A DNA stretch of 58,301 bases from Oscillospiraceae bacterium. GTDB taxonomy: Bacteria > Bacillota > Clostridia > Oscillospirales > CAG-272. The stretch lies in the NCBI GenBank assembly GCA_015064805.1, contig SVRN01000001.1, positions 1-58,301 of the forward strand, given 5' to 3'. Of this stretch, positions 26,319 through 35,422 are shown one piece after another. Numbering within the stretch: the first letter of the stretch is position 1; every line of letters starts with the position of its first letter. Both the position numbers and the translations under genes were made by a program. Under the pieces are notes generated by a model. It was not told where the DNA came from, ran no database searches, and saw only the letters and a list, made by a program, of their open reading frames with translations.

Positions 26319-26558
26319 ATGGCTAAGATACAACGCTTTACCGTCACGCTGGACGGCGTGGAGCATAAGCTCGTTTACCGCCGCAGTGCCTTTTGGCGGC
26401 ACGTCGTGCTGGAGATCGATGGTGAGAAATATGAGTTGCCCCGCGGTGAGCGGCAGGAGCCCTTCATTCTGGGCGGAGAGCAGGCCGTTTTGATCATTCG
26501 CAAAAACGGAAACGCGGCCATTCAGACCCGTGAGGGTGAGGTACAAGAAGAAAGTTAA
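26319..26558 (+). CDS. Small beta-rich hypothetical protein
   Basis: 79 residues, starting 2 bp after the previous stop. The predicted strands (FTVTLDGVEHKLVYRR, HVVLEIDGEKYELPRG, AVLIIRKNGNAAIQ) suggest a compact cytoplasmic beta fold without membrane segment. I do not recognise it. The tight spacing suggests translational coupling to the surface protein. Longer frames upstream run through the previous gene and are not supported. Confidence 0.6.
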   Translation: MAKIQRFTVTLDGVEHKLVYRRSAFWRHVVLEIDGEKYELPRGERQEPFILGGEQAVLIIRKNGNAAIQTREGEVQEES

Positions 26559-26563
26559 TATAA

Positions 26564-26604
26564 AGAACCCGTAGCGATCTGCTTGATCGCTACGGGTTCT
26601 CTTT
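26564..26604. terminator. Terminator between converging genes
   Basis: 16-bp perfect stem (agaacccgtagcgatc and its complement) with a 5-nt loop, placed between the 79-residue gene and the leftward DUF3810 gene. Confidence 0.85.
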
Positions 26605-27760
26605 ACGGATGTTGTTTTTTATCATACGCGACGGCAAGGTCGACGACGAGCCCGTAGCTGCGGGTGCCCTCGGTGCCGTTGCCCTTGAGATAGAGGTCGT
26701 TGATGGTGCCGCTGACCTCACCCGCGACGGAATCGCGGTACTTGTCAAAAAACTTGCTGTACGCGCTCATTTCATAGCGGACGGTCATGGGGAGCTGTCC
26801 ACGCGCCTCAAAATAAAGCTCGGGATCGGCGCTGTAGAGCGAGGAGGCGACGTACTCGTACAGATTCAGATAGCCGCTGTAGCGAATGTAAGCGTCGTCC
26901 GAGGAGATGCAGACGAGAAAAGCGATGAAGTTGGCCTCATCCTCGCGGGCGATGCCGCGCTGATGCGCCATTTCATGTGCCGCCGTGTAGGGAATGGTAT
27001 AATCGGGGAAGTTGACGTTGATGTTGGCCTCGCCCGAAAAATAGGAATACACGCCCGTGATGTGGGTGTAGGACATGGCCTCGCTGAGTATCACGGGCTT
27101 GACGCGACTGTTGAAGTGGGCGATAAAGTCATGGTCTGCGCAGAAACTGTCGTACGCGTCGAGTAGCTTTCGGTTCATTTCGCTGATTGAATAAGGCATG
27201 ATGGAAAAGTCCTTTTCGGCAAACTCGACCAGCTCTGCCTCGCGCCTGACGTCCTCGATCAGATGAAGAGCGGTGGTATAAAGCTCCTCGGCGCTGACTT
27301 TTTTGCGGTCGAGATCCAGCTTGGAATCATCGCTCAACGTGACACCGTAATATCCCGCGGCGAAATTGGTGACGAACAAGATCGCAAATACGCACACCAC
27401 GCTGAGTACCTTGAGCAGATACATACCGACCGAACGCCAGCTCTGCAGATGCGTTTTGATGGCGTAGACGATCAACGCGGCCAGGATCAGCGGCGAGAGC
27501 ATGAGCATGATCTCAGCAAGCGAGAAGGGCAAAAACGAGGTCAGCTTGGCGAACACAAAACGAAAGGCTTGGCTGATATAGCGATTGAACCAATCGGAAA
27601 ACGCGGGCGACAGCCGAAAAACGAGCGTCAAAAGGCCGCAGATGCCCGTGATGATAAAGGAGATCAGGCAGATGCGAGGCAGTCGCTCACAGCGCGGACG
27701 ATCGGCTTTTGACGCGACCTCGCTGCCGTCGCTTGGCGATTGTTTTTTCTTGAAAATCAT
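26603..27760 (-). CDS. DUF3810 membrane metallopeptidase-like protein
   Basis: 385 residues. Three N-terminal membrane helices (ICLISFIITGICGLLTLVF; FSLAEIMLMLSPLILAALIV; LLKVLSVVCVFAILFVTNF) precede a long outside or inside domain carrying the zinc-peptidase motif HEMAH in YTAAHEMAHQRG (near residue 258) with a downstream EDEANF, as in gluzincin-like DUF3810 proteins. Activity on a substrate is not known. The ATG at 27760 has GGAGG at good distance. It lies 31 bp after the pseudouridine synthase gene and shares its transcript. Confidence 0.85.
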   Translation of the reverse strand: MIFKKKQSPSDGSEVASKADRPRCERLPRICLISFIITGICGLLTLVFRLSPAFSDWFNRYISQAFRFVFAKLTSFLPFSLAEIMLMLSPLILAALIVYAIKTHLQSWRSVGMYLLKVLSVVCVFAILFVTNFAAGYYGVTLSDDSKLDLDRKKVSAEELYTTALHLIEDVRREAELVEFAEKDFSIMPYSISEMNRKLLDAYDSFCADHDFIAHFNSRVKPVILSEAMSYTHITGVYSYFSGEANINVNFPDYTIPYTAAHEMAHQRGIAREDEANFIAFLVCISSDDAYIRYSGYLNLYEYVASSLYSADPELYFEARGQLPMTVRYEMSAYSKFFDKYRDSVAGEVSGTINDLYLKGNGTEGTRSYGLVVDLAVAYDKKQHP

Positions 27761-27791
27761 ATTTCCTCCGTGGTCGCGTTTGCGACCTTTT

Positions 27792-28718
27792 TTAGGTGTA
27801 ATCGGGCAGAAATGCGCGCAGATCCTCTCCCAAGGGCGCGATGACGGTCATGATTTGTCCCACCGTCGGATGAGGGAAGGTCAGCGAATAGGCGTGCAGG
27901 GCTTGGCGCGCAGGCGTGGGAATATCCGCGTAACACGTGCCGTACAGCGTGTCTCCCGCAATCGGGGCGCCCTCGTGAGCAAAATGAACGCGTAGCTGAT
28001 GCGTGCGCCCCGTCAGCGGCCAGGCTCTGACCAGCGTGCGTGCGTGTGAGCCGAGTTGCCATGAGGCGATCACGTGGTAGCGCGTGTGCGCCGTGTGGGC
28101 ACCGACGGCATCGGGAGCACAGACCTCACGGGTGATGATGCTTTCCTTGGCGCGGCGGATGGGCAGGTCAATTTCGCCCGCTTGTTGTGGCAATACGCCC
28201 TCAAGCAGGGCAAGATAGCTTTTTTGCATCCGTCCCTCGCGCATGGCGGCAGACAATCGCGCCGCGGATAATTGATTGCGGGCGAGCAATACGACGCCGC
28301 TGGTATCGCGGTCCAGACGGTTGACGGGGCGGAAAATGGAGGGTTGCCCCGTTTTATCCAGCTCATAATGAGCGACGGCGTTGGCCAGTGTGTCGTCAAA
28401 ATGACCGTGCGAGGGGTGCGTCGGCATGCCGTAGGGCTTGTTGCAAACCAAAATATCGTCGTCCTCGTAAAGCACGTCGGGCCATGCGTCCGAGGGCGTG
28501 ATGACACCGCGCGGCGTGTCGGAGGTATCCTCCAGCGCCAACGTCAGCTCGTCGCCTTGGCGCAGTATCGCGCGGACGGTCACGGTCTTGCCGCCAAGCT
28601 GAATGCCGCCGGGCGTTTGCTTGAGCCTTGTGAGCAGACGGTGAGAAAGACCGAGCGTGCGCGTCAGATAGTCGCGCAGCAGTATGCCGTCACTTTCTTG
28701 CTGTATGATATATCGCAC
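27792..28718 (-). CDS. RluD-family pseudouridine synthase
   Basis: 308 residues. An N-terminal S4-like RNA-binding segment (LRDYLTRTLGLSHRLLTRL) is followed by the synthase core with the catalytic Asp in VNRLDRDTSGVVLLAR, then GRTHQLRVHFAHEGAPIAGD. It isomerises uridines in rRNA or tRNA; the exact position cannot be read from sequence. Translation begins at GTG 28718, placed by the GGAGGTGAGG site just upstream. Confidence 0.92.
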   Translation of the reverse strand: MRYIIQQESDGILLRDYLTRTLGLSHRLLTRLKQTPGGIQLGGKTVTVRAILRQGDELTLALEDTSDTPRGVITPSDAWPDVLYEDDDILVCNKPYGMPTHPSHGHFDDTLANAVAHYELDKTGQPSIFRPVNRLDRDTSGVVLLARNQLSAARLSAAMREGRMQKSYLALLEGVLPQQAGEIDLPIRRAKESIITREVCAPDAVGAHTAHTRYHVIASWQLGSHARTLVRAWPLTGRTHQLRVHFAHEGAPIAGDTLYGTCYADIPTPARQALHAYSLTFPHPTVGQIMTVIAPLGEDLRAFLPDYT

Positions 28719-28748
28719 GTCCTCACCTCCGCTGAACTGACTTTCTAT

Positions 28749-28777
28749 ATTATAGACGAAAAAAACGAAATATACAA
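28749..28777 (-). promoter_or_regulatory. Promoter of the pseudouridine synthase operon
   Basis: Leftward TTGTAT (28772-28777), 17-bp spacer, TATAAT (28749-28754). Confidence 0.65.
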
Positions 28778-28816
28778 GAACTTTGGCTGATTTTTCCGTG
28801 AAAAGGGCGGTGCAAT

Positions 28817-28844
28817 CATAAAAAACGCCCCGCGCGCGTACAAT
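28817..28844 (+). promoter_or_regulatory. Possible sporulation sigma-E promoter before ylbJ
   Basis: A CATA at 28817-28820 stands 16 bp before CGTACAAT (28837-28844), which differs from the sigma-E -10 consensus CATACAAT at one base. No good sigma-A -35 is present here. In Bacillus the homologous genes are mother-cell controlled, which is why this match is worth noting. Confidence 0.4.
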
Positions 28845-28870
28845 GAAACAGCAAAAAAAGGGAGGCAGCT

Positions 28871-30019
28871 ATGCACGATCACATCAAAACGCGCCCCTCG
28901 TACACTCGCGTGCTGTTCGGCGGTCTGGCGCTTTTGATGGTAGTACTGCTCGTCCGCCATTCACAGCTTACCATGGAGCATATGCGCCGCGGTATGCTGA
29001 TTTGCGTGCGCACCATGATCCCCTCGCTCTTTCCGTTTATGGTCGTCTCTGAGTTAGTTGTCAAAAGCGGGGCGGGAGCGATGCTCTCGCGCTATCCTGC
29101 CGTCTTGTTCCGCCCATTGCTCGGCTTGCCGAGCGAAGGGGTATGTGCTTTGATATTGGGATGGTTGTGCGGCTTTCCCGTGGGCAGTCGGGTGGCGGCG
29201 GACTATGTTCGCGCAGGGCGATTGACCAAGCGGCAGTTCAATCTGATCGTCTGCACCTGCAACGTGCCAAGCTCGGCTTTTTTGGTCAGCGCCGTGGGAC
29301 TGTCGCTCTTTGGCAATGCCGCGCTGGGGCGGTGGTTACTTGCTTTGACGCTCGTCTGCGCGCTGGCGGTTGGCGTGCTGTTTCGCTTTTTGCTGCCGCG
29401 AGCAAAGGATTGGCAATACGGCGTCTGCACACGCCTTTCACACGGCGATGAGGCGCGGGGACAGCTGTTACCTGCGGCGATCTCTTCGGCGGCGCAGGGA
29501 ATGCTCAACGTGTGCGCGACGGTGCTGCTGTTCTCGGCCTTCGTCGGCACGCTGACGCACACCCTTGACGCGCTCCCCGTTGGCGCGTGGGCGCGCACGG
29601 CAGTATATGGGCTGTTTGAATTGTCCACGGGCGTTTGCTCCGCGTCCGCGCTGACCTCACCTGCCGCGGCGGCCGTGCTGTGCGCCGCCATCGTAGGGTG
29701 GGGAGGACTGTCGGTGCATTGCCAGGTGCTGTCGGTCTGCGACGGATGCCCCGTGGCGATGGGATGGTTCTGGCTGTCTCGCGCGCTTCAGGCTTTGCTT
29801 TGCGGAGGCGGCATGGCGTTGCTGATCCGTATAGGAGCGGTGCGAGTGGAGACGCTACCCGAGCCGACGGTTTTGCACGAGCTGATGGTCAGCGGAAGCG
29901 AGGCGCGCGTGGGTGGCTTTGCGCACGGCTTTGGCGTTGCCTGCAACGTAGCGCTCTTGCTTGCGCTTTTCGTTGCGGCCCGCTATGCGATCAAAAAAAG
30001 AAGGGATGGTGCGAGGTGA
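28871..30019 (+). CDS. ylbJ: Sporulation integral membrane protein YlbJ
   Basis: 382 residues with about eight membrane helices and the nucleoside-recognition/gate-like fold of YlbJ. Family segments are MIPSLFPFMVVSELVV, LGWLCGFPVGSR and CNVPSSAFLVSAVG. In Bacillus YlbJ is needed for spore coat or cortex formation. GGAGG at 28861-28865 fits the ATG at 28871. The stop overlaps the next start (GTGA), which ties it to yqfC. Confidence 0.85.
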   Translation: MHDHIKTRPSYTRVLFGGLALLMVVLLVRHSQLTMEHMRRGMLICVRTMIPSLFPFMVVSELVVKSGAGAMLSRYPAVLFRPLLGLPSEGVCALILGWLCGFPVGSRVAADYVRAGRLTKRQFNLIVCTCNVPSSAFLVSAVGLSLFGNAALGRWLLALTLVCALAVGVLFRFLLPRAKDWQYGVCTRLSHGDEARGQLLPAAISSAAQGMLNVCATVLLFSAFVGTLTHTLDALPVGAWARTAVYGLFELSTGVCSASALTSPAAAAVLCAAIVGWGGLSVHCQVLSVCDGCPVAMGWFWLSRALQALLCGGGMALLIRIGAVRVETLPEPTVLHELMVSGSEARVGGFAHGFGVACNVALLLALFVAARYAIKKRRDGAR

Positions 30020-30339
30020 AGAAGCAAAGGAAAGAGCGCGGCTCGCTCTGGCGGCGGTTGCGCGAGCAGTACGACCGCGCCATGGGACGCGGTTTGCGAG
30101 GGGAGATGCAGGGCTGTCGACAGCTGATCTTGCAAGGATGCGAGGAAATACTGGAGTACGGCAAATGTCGCATTCGCCTCTCACTTCGCGATCCTGATGC
30201 GTGCCAAATCATCGTGAGCGGACGGGAATTGGTCTGCTTGAGCTACCATCCCGACGCGGTGGTCGTGCAGGGGCGGATCCAACAAATCACTTACTGCTGT
30301 GAGGGGGGAGAGGAGGACGTATGCGCATCGACCATGTGA
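30016..30339 (+). CDS. yqfC: Sporulation protein YqfC (YabP family)
   Basis: 107 residues: a basic N-terminus, then the YabP/YqfC fold with CEEILEYGKCRIRLSL, IVSGRELVCLSYHPDAVVVQGRI and QQITYC. Translation starts at GTG 30016, inside the stop of ylbJ. It overlaps yqfD by 19 bp. In Bacillus yqfC and yqfD form a mother-cell operon of unknown biochemical role. Confidence 0.85.
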   Translation: MKKQRKERGSLWRRLREQYDRAMGRGLRGEMQGCRQLILQGCEEILEYGKCRIRLSLRDPDACQIIVSGRELVCLSYHPDAVVVQGRIQQITYCCEGGEEDVCASTM

Positions 30340-31520
30340 TCTTGGGATATTGCGAGTTTTTCGTGTGCAAGGAGCACGCGGCTTGCTTTTTGAATTTGTG
30401 CCACGATACCGGTTTTTTATATCAGCCGTTGCCTAAAAAAGATAACGAGGAGGCGTACTGCTACCGTTGCCGTCTTGCGACCTCTACGGAGCTGATTCGA
30501 CGTTGCGAGGAGCGGGGGATTACGCTGCGGGAGCTGCGCTTTGGCGGTCTGCCTCGCTTTTTTTACCGCTATCGCCGTCGCGCGGGGCTGGCGGTGGGAG
30601 GAGTTCTTGCCGCCTTGTTGATTTGGCTTTCCTGCAGCGTCGTCTGGGACGTGCGAATCGAGGCCGAGGGTGACGTGAGCCCATCGCGTATGCGCGAACA
30701 GCTGGCTTCTTGCGGGCTTTCTGTTGGGACTTGGATCCCATCGCTTGAAACGGACGAGGTGGAGAGCCGATTGCTGACGAGCGCGCAGGGGGTAGCATGG
30801 GTCTCGGTCAATATGCGCGGAACGGTCGCTTACGTCCAGGTCCGCCCCTTGCTCACCCCCGACGCCGCGGGCTCGCAGGGGGAGACGGTCAATCTGGTGG
30901 CGAGCAGCGATGGTATCGTCGAGTCAGTCCGATTGATGGCGGGCGACGTGGTGGTACGGCCCGGGGATCTGGTAAGAAAAGGCCAACTGCTCATCTCGGG
31001 GGTGCGCGATATTGGCGAGGACGGCTATGCCTTGAGCGAGGCGCGAGGCGAGGTTATGGCTCGCACGACGCATACGCTCACCCTTGAAATTCCGCTTTCG
31101 TATGAGCAAAAAGTCTACACGGGCGAAAAAAAGGTGGAAAAAACGCTGTTTTTTTTCGGAAAAACAATAAAAGTTACAAAAAGTACTGGAATTATAGGGG
31201 GGAATTGTGATACAATAAGGAAGATGGAAATTTATAGCCTGTTTGGCGACGTGGCGCTGCCCGTTTCCATGCAAACGGTTGAGATGCGACCGTATGAAAT
31301 GCAGACGGTCACGCTGACCCCCGACGAGGCAAAGCGGCGAGCATACGAGCAGCTCGGGCGAGAGCTGACCATGGCCACGCGCGAGGCGATGCTGCTGTCG
31401 CGGCAGGTTGATTGCGTGATCACCGACGGAGCGTGCGTGCTGAAGTGCACCTACACCTGCCTTGAAAATATCGCCGTGCCGCTCCCGTTTGCGTCAGAGC
31501 CGAGCGAACGCGTTTCCTGA
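30321..31520 (+). CDS. yqfD: Sporulation protein YqfD
   Basis: 399 residues. One membrane helix (AGLAVGGVLAALLIWLSCSV, near residues 90-110) separates a cytoplasmic N-terminal domain from an outside region with the YqfD pattern (VWDVRIEAEGDVSPSRMREQ and VSVNMRGTVAYVQVRP). The sequence from 31137 to 31230 is locally AT-rich (KTLFFFGKTIKVTKSTGII), but the frame is intact. It is coupled to yqfC by overlap and followed by phoH, the usual Firmicute order. Confidence 0.9.
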   Translation: MRIDHVILGYCEFFVCKEHAACFLNLCHDTGFLYQPLPKKDNEEAYCYRCRLATSTELIRRCEERGITLRELRFGGLPRFFYRYRRRAGLAVGGVLAALLIWLSCSVVWDVRIEAEGDVSPSRMREQLASCGLSVGTWIPSLETDEVESRLLTSAQGVAWVSVNMRGTVAYVQVRPLLTPDAAGSQGETVNLVASSDGIVESVRLMAGDVVVRPGDLVRKGQLLISGVRDIGEDGYALSEARGEVMARTTHTLTLEIPLSYEQKVYTGEKKVEKTLFFFGKTIKVTKSTGIIGGNCDTIRKMEIYSLFGDVALPVSMQTVEMRPYEMQTVTLTPDEAKRRAYEQLGRELTMATREAMLLSRQVDCVITDGACVLKCTYTCLENIAVPLPFASEPSERVS

Positions 31521-31551
31521 TGAAAGTATATCTGTTGCCGGAGGCAAAGCT

Positions 31552-32574
31552 ATGAGTCAATACAAAAAATCGATAACGTTACCTAACGCCGAGATCACGG
31601 CGCGTATGTTCGGTCCGTTTGACGCCAACGTCACGCTGATCGAGCGCGCCTTCGCCGTCGTCGTGCGCAATCGCCAGGGCGGGGCGCAGGGCGAGGACGC
31701 CATCAGCGTCGAGGGCAACGATGCCCACGGCGTCGAGCAGGCGGCACAGGTGCTGGAGACCATCCGCACCGTCGCCAAGCAGGGCGATGCCGTGCCCGAA
31801 CAATCGGTGCGCTATATCATCGATATGGTCAGGGCAGGCGAGCAGAGCTCGCTGTCCGACATGAGCGACGATTGTATCTGCGTCACCACGCGAGGCAAGC
31901 CCATCAAGGCCAAGACGGTAGGGCAGAAAAGATACGTGGATGCCATCCGTAAGAACACCATCATTTTCGGTGTCGGTCCTGCGGGTACGGGTAAGACCTT
32001 TCTGGCCGTCGCAATGGCGGTCAAGGCGCTGAGGGACAAGCAGGTCAGCCGCATTATTCTGACCCGCCCTGCCATTGAGGCGGGCGAGCGGCTGGGCTTT
32101 TTGCCGGGAGATCTGCAGAGCAAGATCGATCCCTATCTGCGCCCGCTGTACGACGCGCTGTTTGAGATGATGGGGGCTGAAAACTACCAGCATTGCGTCG
32201 AAAAGCAGACCATCGAGGTCGCGCCGCTTGCCTATATGCGCGGACGCACGCTAGACGATTCGTTTATCATTCTCGACGAGGCGCAAAACGCCACGCCCGA
32301 GCAAATGAAAATGTTCCTTACGCGTCTTGGCTTCAACTCCAAGGCGGTCATCACGGGAGATCTGACGCAGACGGATTTGCCGCACGGAACGCGCAGTGGT
32401 CTTTCGTTGGCGGTCAAAATTCTCAATGATATTGACGATATCGCCATTCACCGCTTTTCCGAGCGCGACGTGGTGCGCCACCATCTGGTACAGAAGATCA
32501 TTCAGGCTTACGATAAATTTGAAAACGAGCACAGAGCGGAAGCTCCGACGGCCAAAAAATTCAAGAAAAACTAA
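31552..32574 (+). CDS. phoH: PhoH-family ATPase
   Basis: 340 residues. An N-terminal KH-like part precedes the PhoH P-loop domain with Walker A FGVGPAGTGKTFLAVA, the segment LTRPAIEAGERLGFLPGD and Walker B SFIILDEAQN. PhoH/PhoL proteins are cytoplasmic ATPases, probably RNA helicase-like, coupled to ribosome maturation with YbeY. The ATG at 31552 follows GGAGG; an in-frame start at 31462 would overlap yqfD and lacks such a site. Confidence 0.95.
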   Translation: MSQYKKSITLPNAEITARMFGPFDANVTLIERAFAVVVRNRQGGAQGEDAISVEGNDAHGVEQAAQVLETIRTVAKQGDAVPEQSVRYIIDMVRAGEQSSLSDMSDDCICVTTRGKPIKAKTVGQKRYVDAIRKNTIIFGVGPAGTGKTFLAVAMAVKALRDKQVSRIILTRPAIEAGERLGFLPGDLQSKIDPYLRPLYDALFEMMGAENYQHCVEKQTIEVAPLAYMRGRTLDDSFIILDEAQNATPEQMKMFLTRLGFNSKAVITGDLTQTDLPHGTRSGLSLAVKILNDIDDIAIHRFSERDVVRHHLVQKIIQAYDKFENEHRAEAPTAKKFKKN

Positions 32575-32602
32575 TTCAATCAACAAAGGACGGTAAAAAA
32601 TC

Positions 32603-33088
32603 ATGAACTTGACGGTATATTACGAAAACGAACAGAACGCCATTCCCGTAACCTATAAGCTGAAGATGCTCATTCGCCGCGCGATTGCCGAGACGCTGGC
32701 CTTTGAGCAGTACAACAATGATGTTGAGGTCAGTGTTACGTTGACCGACAGCGAAAAAATTCAGAGTCTCAACCTCCGCTTCCGTGGCATCGACGCACCG
32801 ACGGACGTGCTGTCCTTCCCGCTGTTTGATTTTGAGGGTGAGACGGACGAGCCGCCCGTGGACGAGATCCAGAACATGCTGGGCGACGTCGTGCTCAATC
32901 TTGAGCGCACTCGTGCACAGGCTGAGGAATACGGTCACAGCTTTGAGCGCGAGGCGGCATTTTTGACGGTGCACTCCATGCTTCACCTGCTGGGCTACGA
33001 TCATGAGACGAGTGAAGAGGATGAAGCTGATATGAGAGCGCGTCAAAGAGCGATCATGAAGCGCATGGGATTGGTGATTGAAGGTTAA
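32603..33088 (+). CDS. ybeY: rRNA maturation endonuclease YbeY
   Basis: 161 residues with the zinc site HSMLHLLGYDH near residue 120 and the upstream strand RGIDAPTDVLSFPL. YbeY trims the 16S rRNA 3' end and takes part in ribosome quality control. It lies 28 bp after phoH, as in most Firmicutes. Confidence 0.95.
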   Translation: MNLTVYYENEQNAIPVTYKLKMLIRRAIAETLAFEQYNNDVEVSVTLTDSEKIQSLNLRFRGIDAPTDVLSFPLFDFEGETDEPPVDEIQNMLGDVVLNLERTRAQAEEYGHSFEREAAFLTVHSMLHLLGYDHETSEEDEADMRARQRAIMKRMGLVIEG

Positions 33089-33124
33089 AAACGCAAGCTG
33101 TGTTAGTAGCTGAAAGGAGTCTAT

Positions 33125-33613
33125 ATGCCATATCCGGGAATTAAAAATAAAAGGGACAACGAAGATATTCAGCCCGATCCGATCCGAAGAGAAGCAAAGC
33201 CGGCACAGGTTGATACAATCGGGCAGACCGAAAACTTTTTTACGCGCAACGTCAAGCTGTTGACCTTTATCGCCTGTATGCTGGTTATCGTGGCCATCAT
33301 GGCAGGGTTTGGTATCTATCGTGCCATGCACTACGGAGATCTGGTCGAGGAGCCCGAGGATCTGATGACGGTCGAGCAGATGCAGACGCTTGTGGCCAAG
33401 GGCGGAAAGATGACCTGGAAGGATCTTCACGGCTATGGTCACGAGGTCGTCAGCGACGGCTTCGTTTACGTCTGCCGCTATGACGTGCAGGGTGGAGATT
33501 ACTACCTGATGGTGACCTCCGACGCGGAAGGATCGTCGATTATTTCGGTCATCCTCGTCGACCTGAATACATACGAACAGACTGAGATATTTGCTCCCGA
33601 AAGTGTAGAATAA
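33125..33613 (+). CDS. Single-pass membrane protein of unknown function
   Basis: 162 residues: a polar cytoplasmic tail (about 1-42), one helix (LLTFIACMLVIVAIMAGFGI) and an outside domain of about 95 residues with beta character (FVYVCRYDVQGGDYYLMVTS, IISVILVDLNTYEQTEIF). I do not recognise it. It stands where dgkA or cdd usually lies between ybeY and era, with a GAAAGGAG site and spacing that place it in the operon. Confidence 0.6.
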   Translation: MPYPGIKNKRDNEDIQPDPIRREAKPAQVDTIGQTENFFTRNVKLLTFIACMLVIVAIMAGFGIYRAMHYGDLVEEPEDLMTVEQMQTLVAKGGKMTWKDLHGYGHEVVSDGFVYVCRYDVQGGDYYLMVTSDAEGSSIISVILVDLNTYEQTEIFAPESVE

Positions 33614-33632
33614 AGAAAAGGACAATAATAAC

Positions 33633-34523
33633 ATGGATCAGACAAGAACCGCATATATCGCTATCGTCGGTCGCCCCAACGTGGGCAAATCGACGTTGCT
33701 CAATACGTTGCTTGGCGAGAAGATCGCCATCGTTTCCAACAAGCCCCAGACGACGCGCAACCGCATTCTCGGTATCCTGACCGAGGGGCGCGACCAGTAC
33801 GTATTTCTGGACACCCCCGGCGTTTTCACACCTCGCAACGCGCTGGGTGAGTTTATGGTGCGCACGGCCGACGCCTCGGTCGGTGACTCGGACGCCGTGA
33901 TTTTGATGGTTGACGCGACGAGCAAGATCAGCTCGGTTGAGGAAAAGATCATTGATAATATCAAAAGAACGGGAATTCCGTCTATTCTTGCCGTCAACAA
34001 GACCGACCTTGCCACCCCCGAGCAGATCGCCGTATGTCTGCAGAGCTACTCGGAGCGTCATTCGTTTGACGCTTACGTGCCGCTGTGCGCCAAGAACGGC
34101 AAGAACGCAAAGGCATTGTTGTCCGAATGCGAAAAGTTCCTCGTGGACTCTGAATGGCTGTTCCCCGAGGACATGATGACGGACCAGCCCATGCGTCAGG
34201 TCACGGCCGAGATCATCCGCGAGAAGATCCTGCGCACGCTGGATAAGGAGATCCCCCACGGCGTTGCCGTCGTGATCGAGGAATTCAAGGAAGAGGACAC
34301 GCTCGTCAGCATCCGTGCCGAGATCTTCTGCGAGAAGGAATCGCACAAGGGTATCATCGTCGGCAAGGGCGGTGAGGGTCTTAAGCGCATCGGCTCGTAT
34401 GCCCGCGCGGATCTGGAAAAAATGCTGGAGAAAAAGGTTTATCTCAATCTTTGGGTCAAGGTCAAGGAAAACTGGCGCGACAGCGCCCGCGCCGTCGGTA
34501 ACTTCGGTTATCAGGAGGACTGA
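33633..34523 (+). CDS. era: GTPase Era
   Basis: 296 residues. GTPase motifs are GRPNVGKST (10-18), DTPG near 58 and NKTD near 122; the KH domain carries HKGIIVGKGGEGLKRIG near 240. Era binds the 16S rRNA 3' end during 30S assembly, working alongside the YbeY and PhoH encoded upstream. Confidence 0.97.
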   Translation: MDQTRTAYIAIVGRPNVGKSTLLNTLLGEKIAIVSNKPQTTRNRILGILTEGRDQYVFLDTPGVFTPRNALGEFMVRTADASVGDSDAVILMVDATSKISSVEEKIIDNIKRTGIPSILAVNKTDLATPEQIAVCLQSYSERHSFDAYVPLCAKNGKNAKALLSECEKFLVDSEWLFPEDMMTDQPMRQVTAEIIREKILRTLDKEIPHGVAVVIEEFKEEDTLVSIRAEIFCEKESHKGIIVGKGGEGLKRIGSYARADLEKMLEKKVYLNLWVKVKENWRDSARAVGNFGYQED

Positions 34524-34557
34524 CGCATAACGATATCTGCGAAAGGGGAGTGAGGGT

Positions 34558-35352
34558 ATGTCGGAGCAGTGCCACACCATGGGGCTGGTCATTCGAGCCA
34601 AGCGTGAGAAGGACGTCATCCTCACGCTGCTGACGCCCGAGATGGGCAAGCTCACGGTCATTGCCAAGGGCGCGAAATCCCTCAAGGGCCCCCAGATGGC
34701 CCTGAGCCAGCCGTTTTGCTACGGTGATTTCGAGCTGTATAAAAAGGGAGATCTTTACTGGCTTCGCACGGGTGAGCTCAAGGAAAACTTCTACGGCGTG
34801 ACCTCGCGTCTGGACGCTCTCAATCTGGCGGCCTACTTCTGCGACGTTGCGATAGCCGTCAGCGAGCCGGGCGAGCCCTGCGAGGAGCTACTTCGTCTGC
34901 TGCTCAACTCGCTGTATTTTCTTGCCAACAAAACCTATCCCGACGAGCTGATCAAGGGCGTGTTCGAGTGGAGGATCCTTGCCATGCAGGGGCTGTCTCC
35001 CGCCGTCAATCGCTGCTGTGGATGCGGCAAGACGCAGGACGGTGGCTTTGCGCTGGACATTGCGCAGGGCGACCTGTTTTGCGGCGAGTGCCGTGCCAAT
35101 CGAGAGGTGTTTGGCGACGCCGTGCGCACGGATGACGACGCGCCTCGCCACGAATGGGTGCTGCTCACCCAGGGGGCGCTGGAGGCGATCCGATTTGCCA
35201 TTTCCACGCCGCTTGGCAAGATGATGTCCTTCCGTCTGGACGATGAGACCGACCGATATGATTTTTCCCGCGCGGGAGAAAAGTTCGTGCGGTATCATCT
35301 GGACGTGGACAGCGCGGCCTTGAGAATGTATGAGCAGATGAGGGGAAAATAG
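34558..35352 (+). CDS. recO: DNA repair protein RecO
   Basis: 264 residues. An N-terminal OB fold (MGLVIRAKREKDVILTLLTPE) and a helical part with the zinc site CCGCG...CGEC (about 152-181). RecO loads RecA with RecR. It follows era by 34 bp, a typical order. Confidence 0.95.
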   Translation: MSEQCHTMGLVIRAKREKDVILTLLTPEMGKLTVIAKGAKSLKGPQMALSQPFCYGDFELYKKGDLYWLRTGELKENFYGVTSRLDALNLAAYFCDVAIAVSEPGEPCEELLRLLLNSLYFLANKTYPDELIKGVFEWRILAMQGLSPAVNRCCGCGKTQDGGFALDIAQGDLFCGECRANREVFGDAVRTDDDAPRHEWVLLTQGALEAIRFAISTPLGKMMSFRLDDETDRYDFSRAGEKFVRYHLDVDSAALRMYEQMRGK

Positions 35353-35422
35353 CGTGTAAGAATGTAAGAACGCTATATCCCGATTACCAATATTTCCGAT
35401 TCAAAGGATATATCAATCTACT

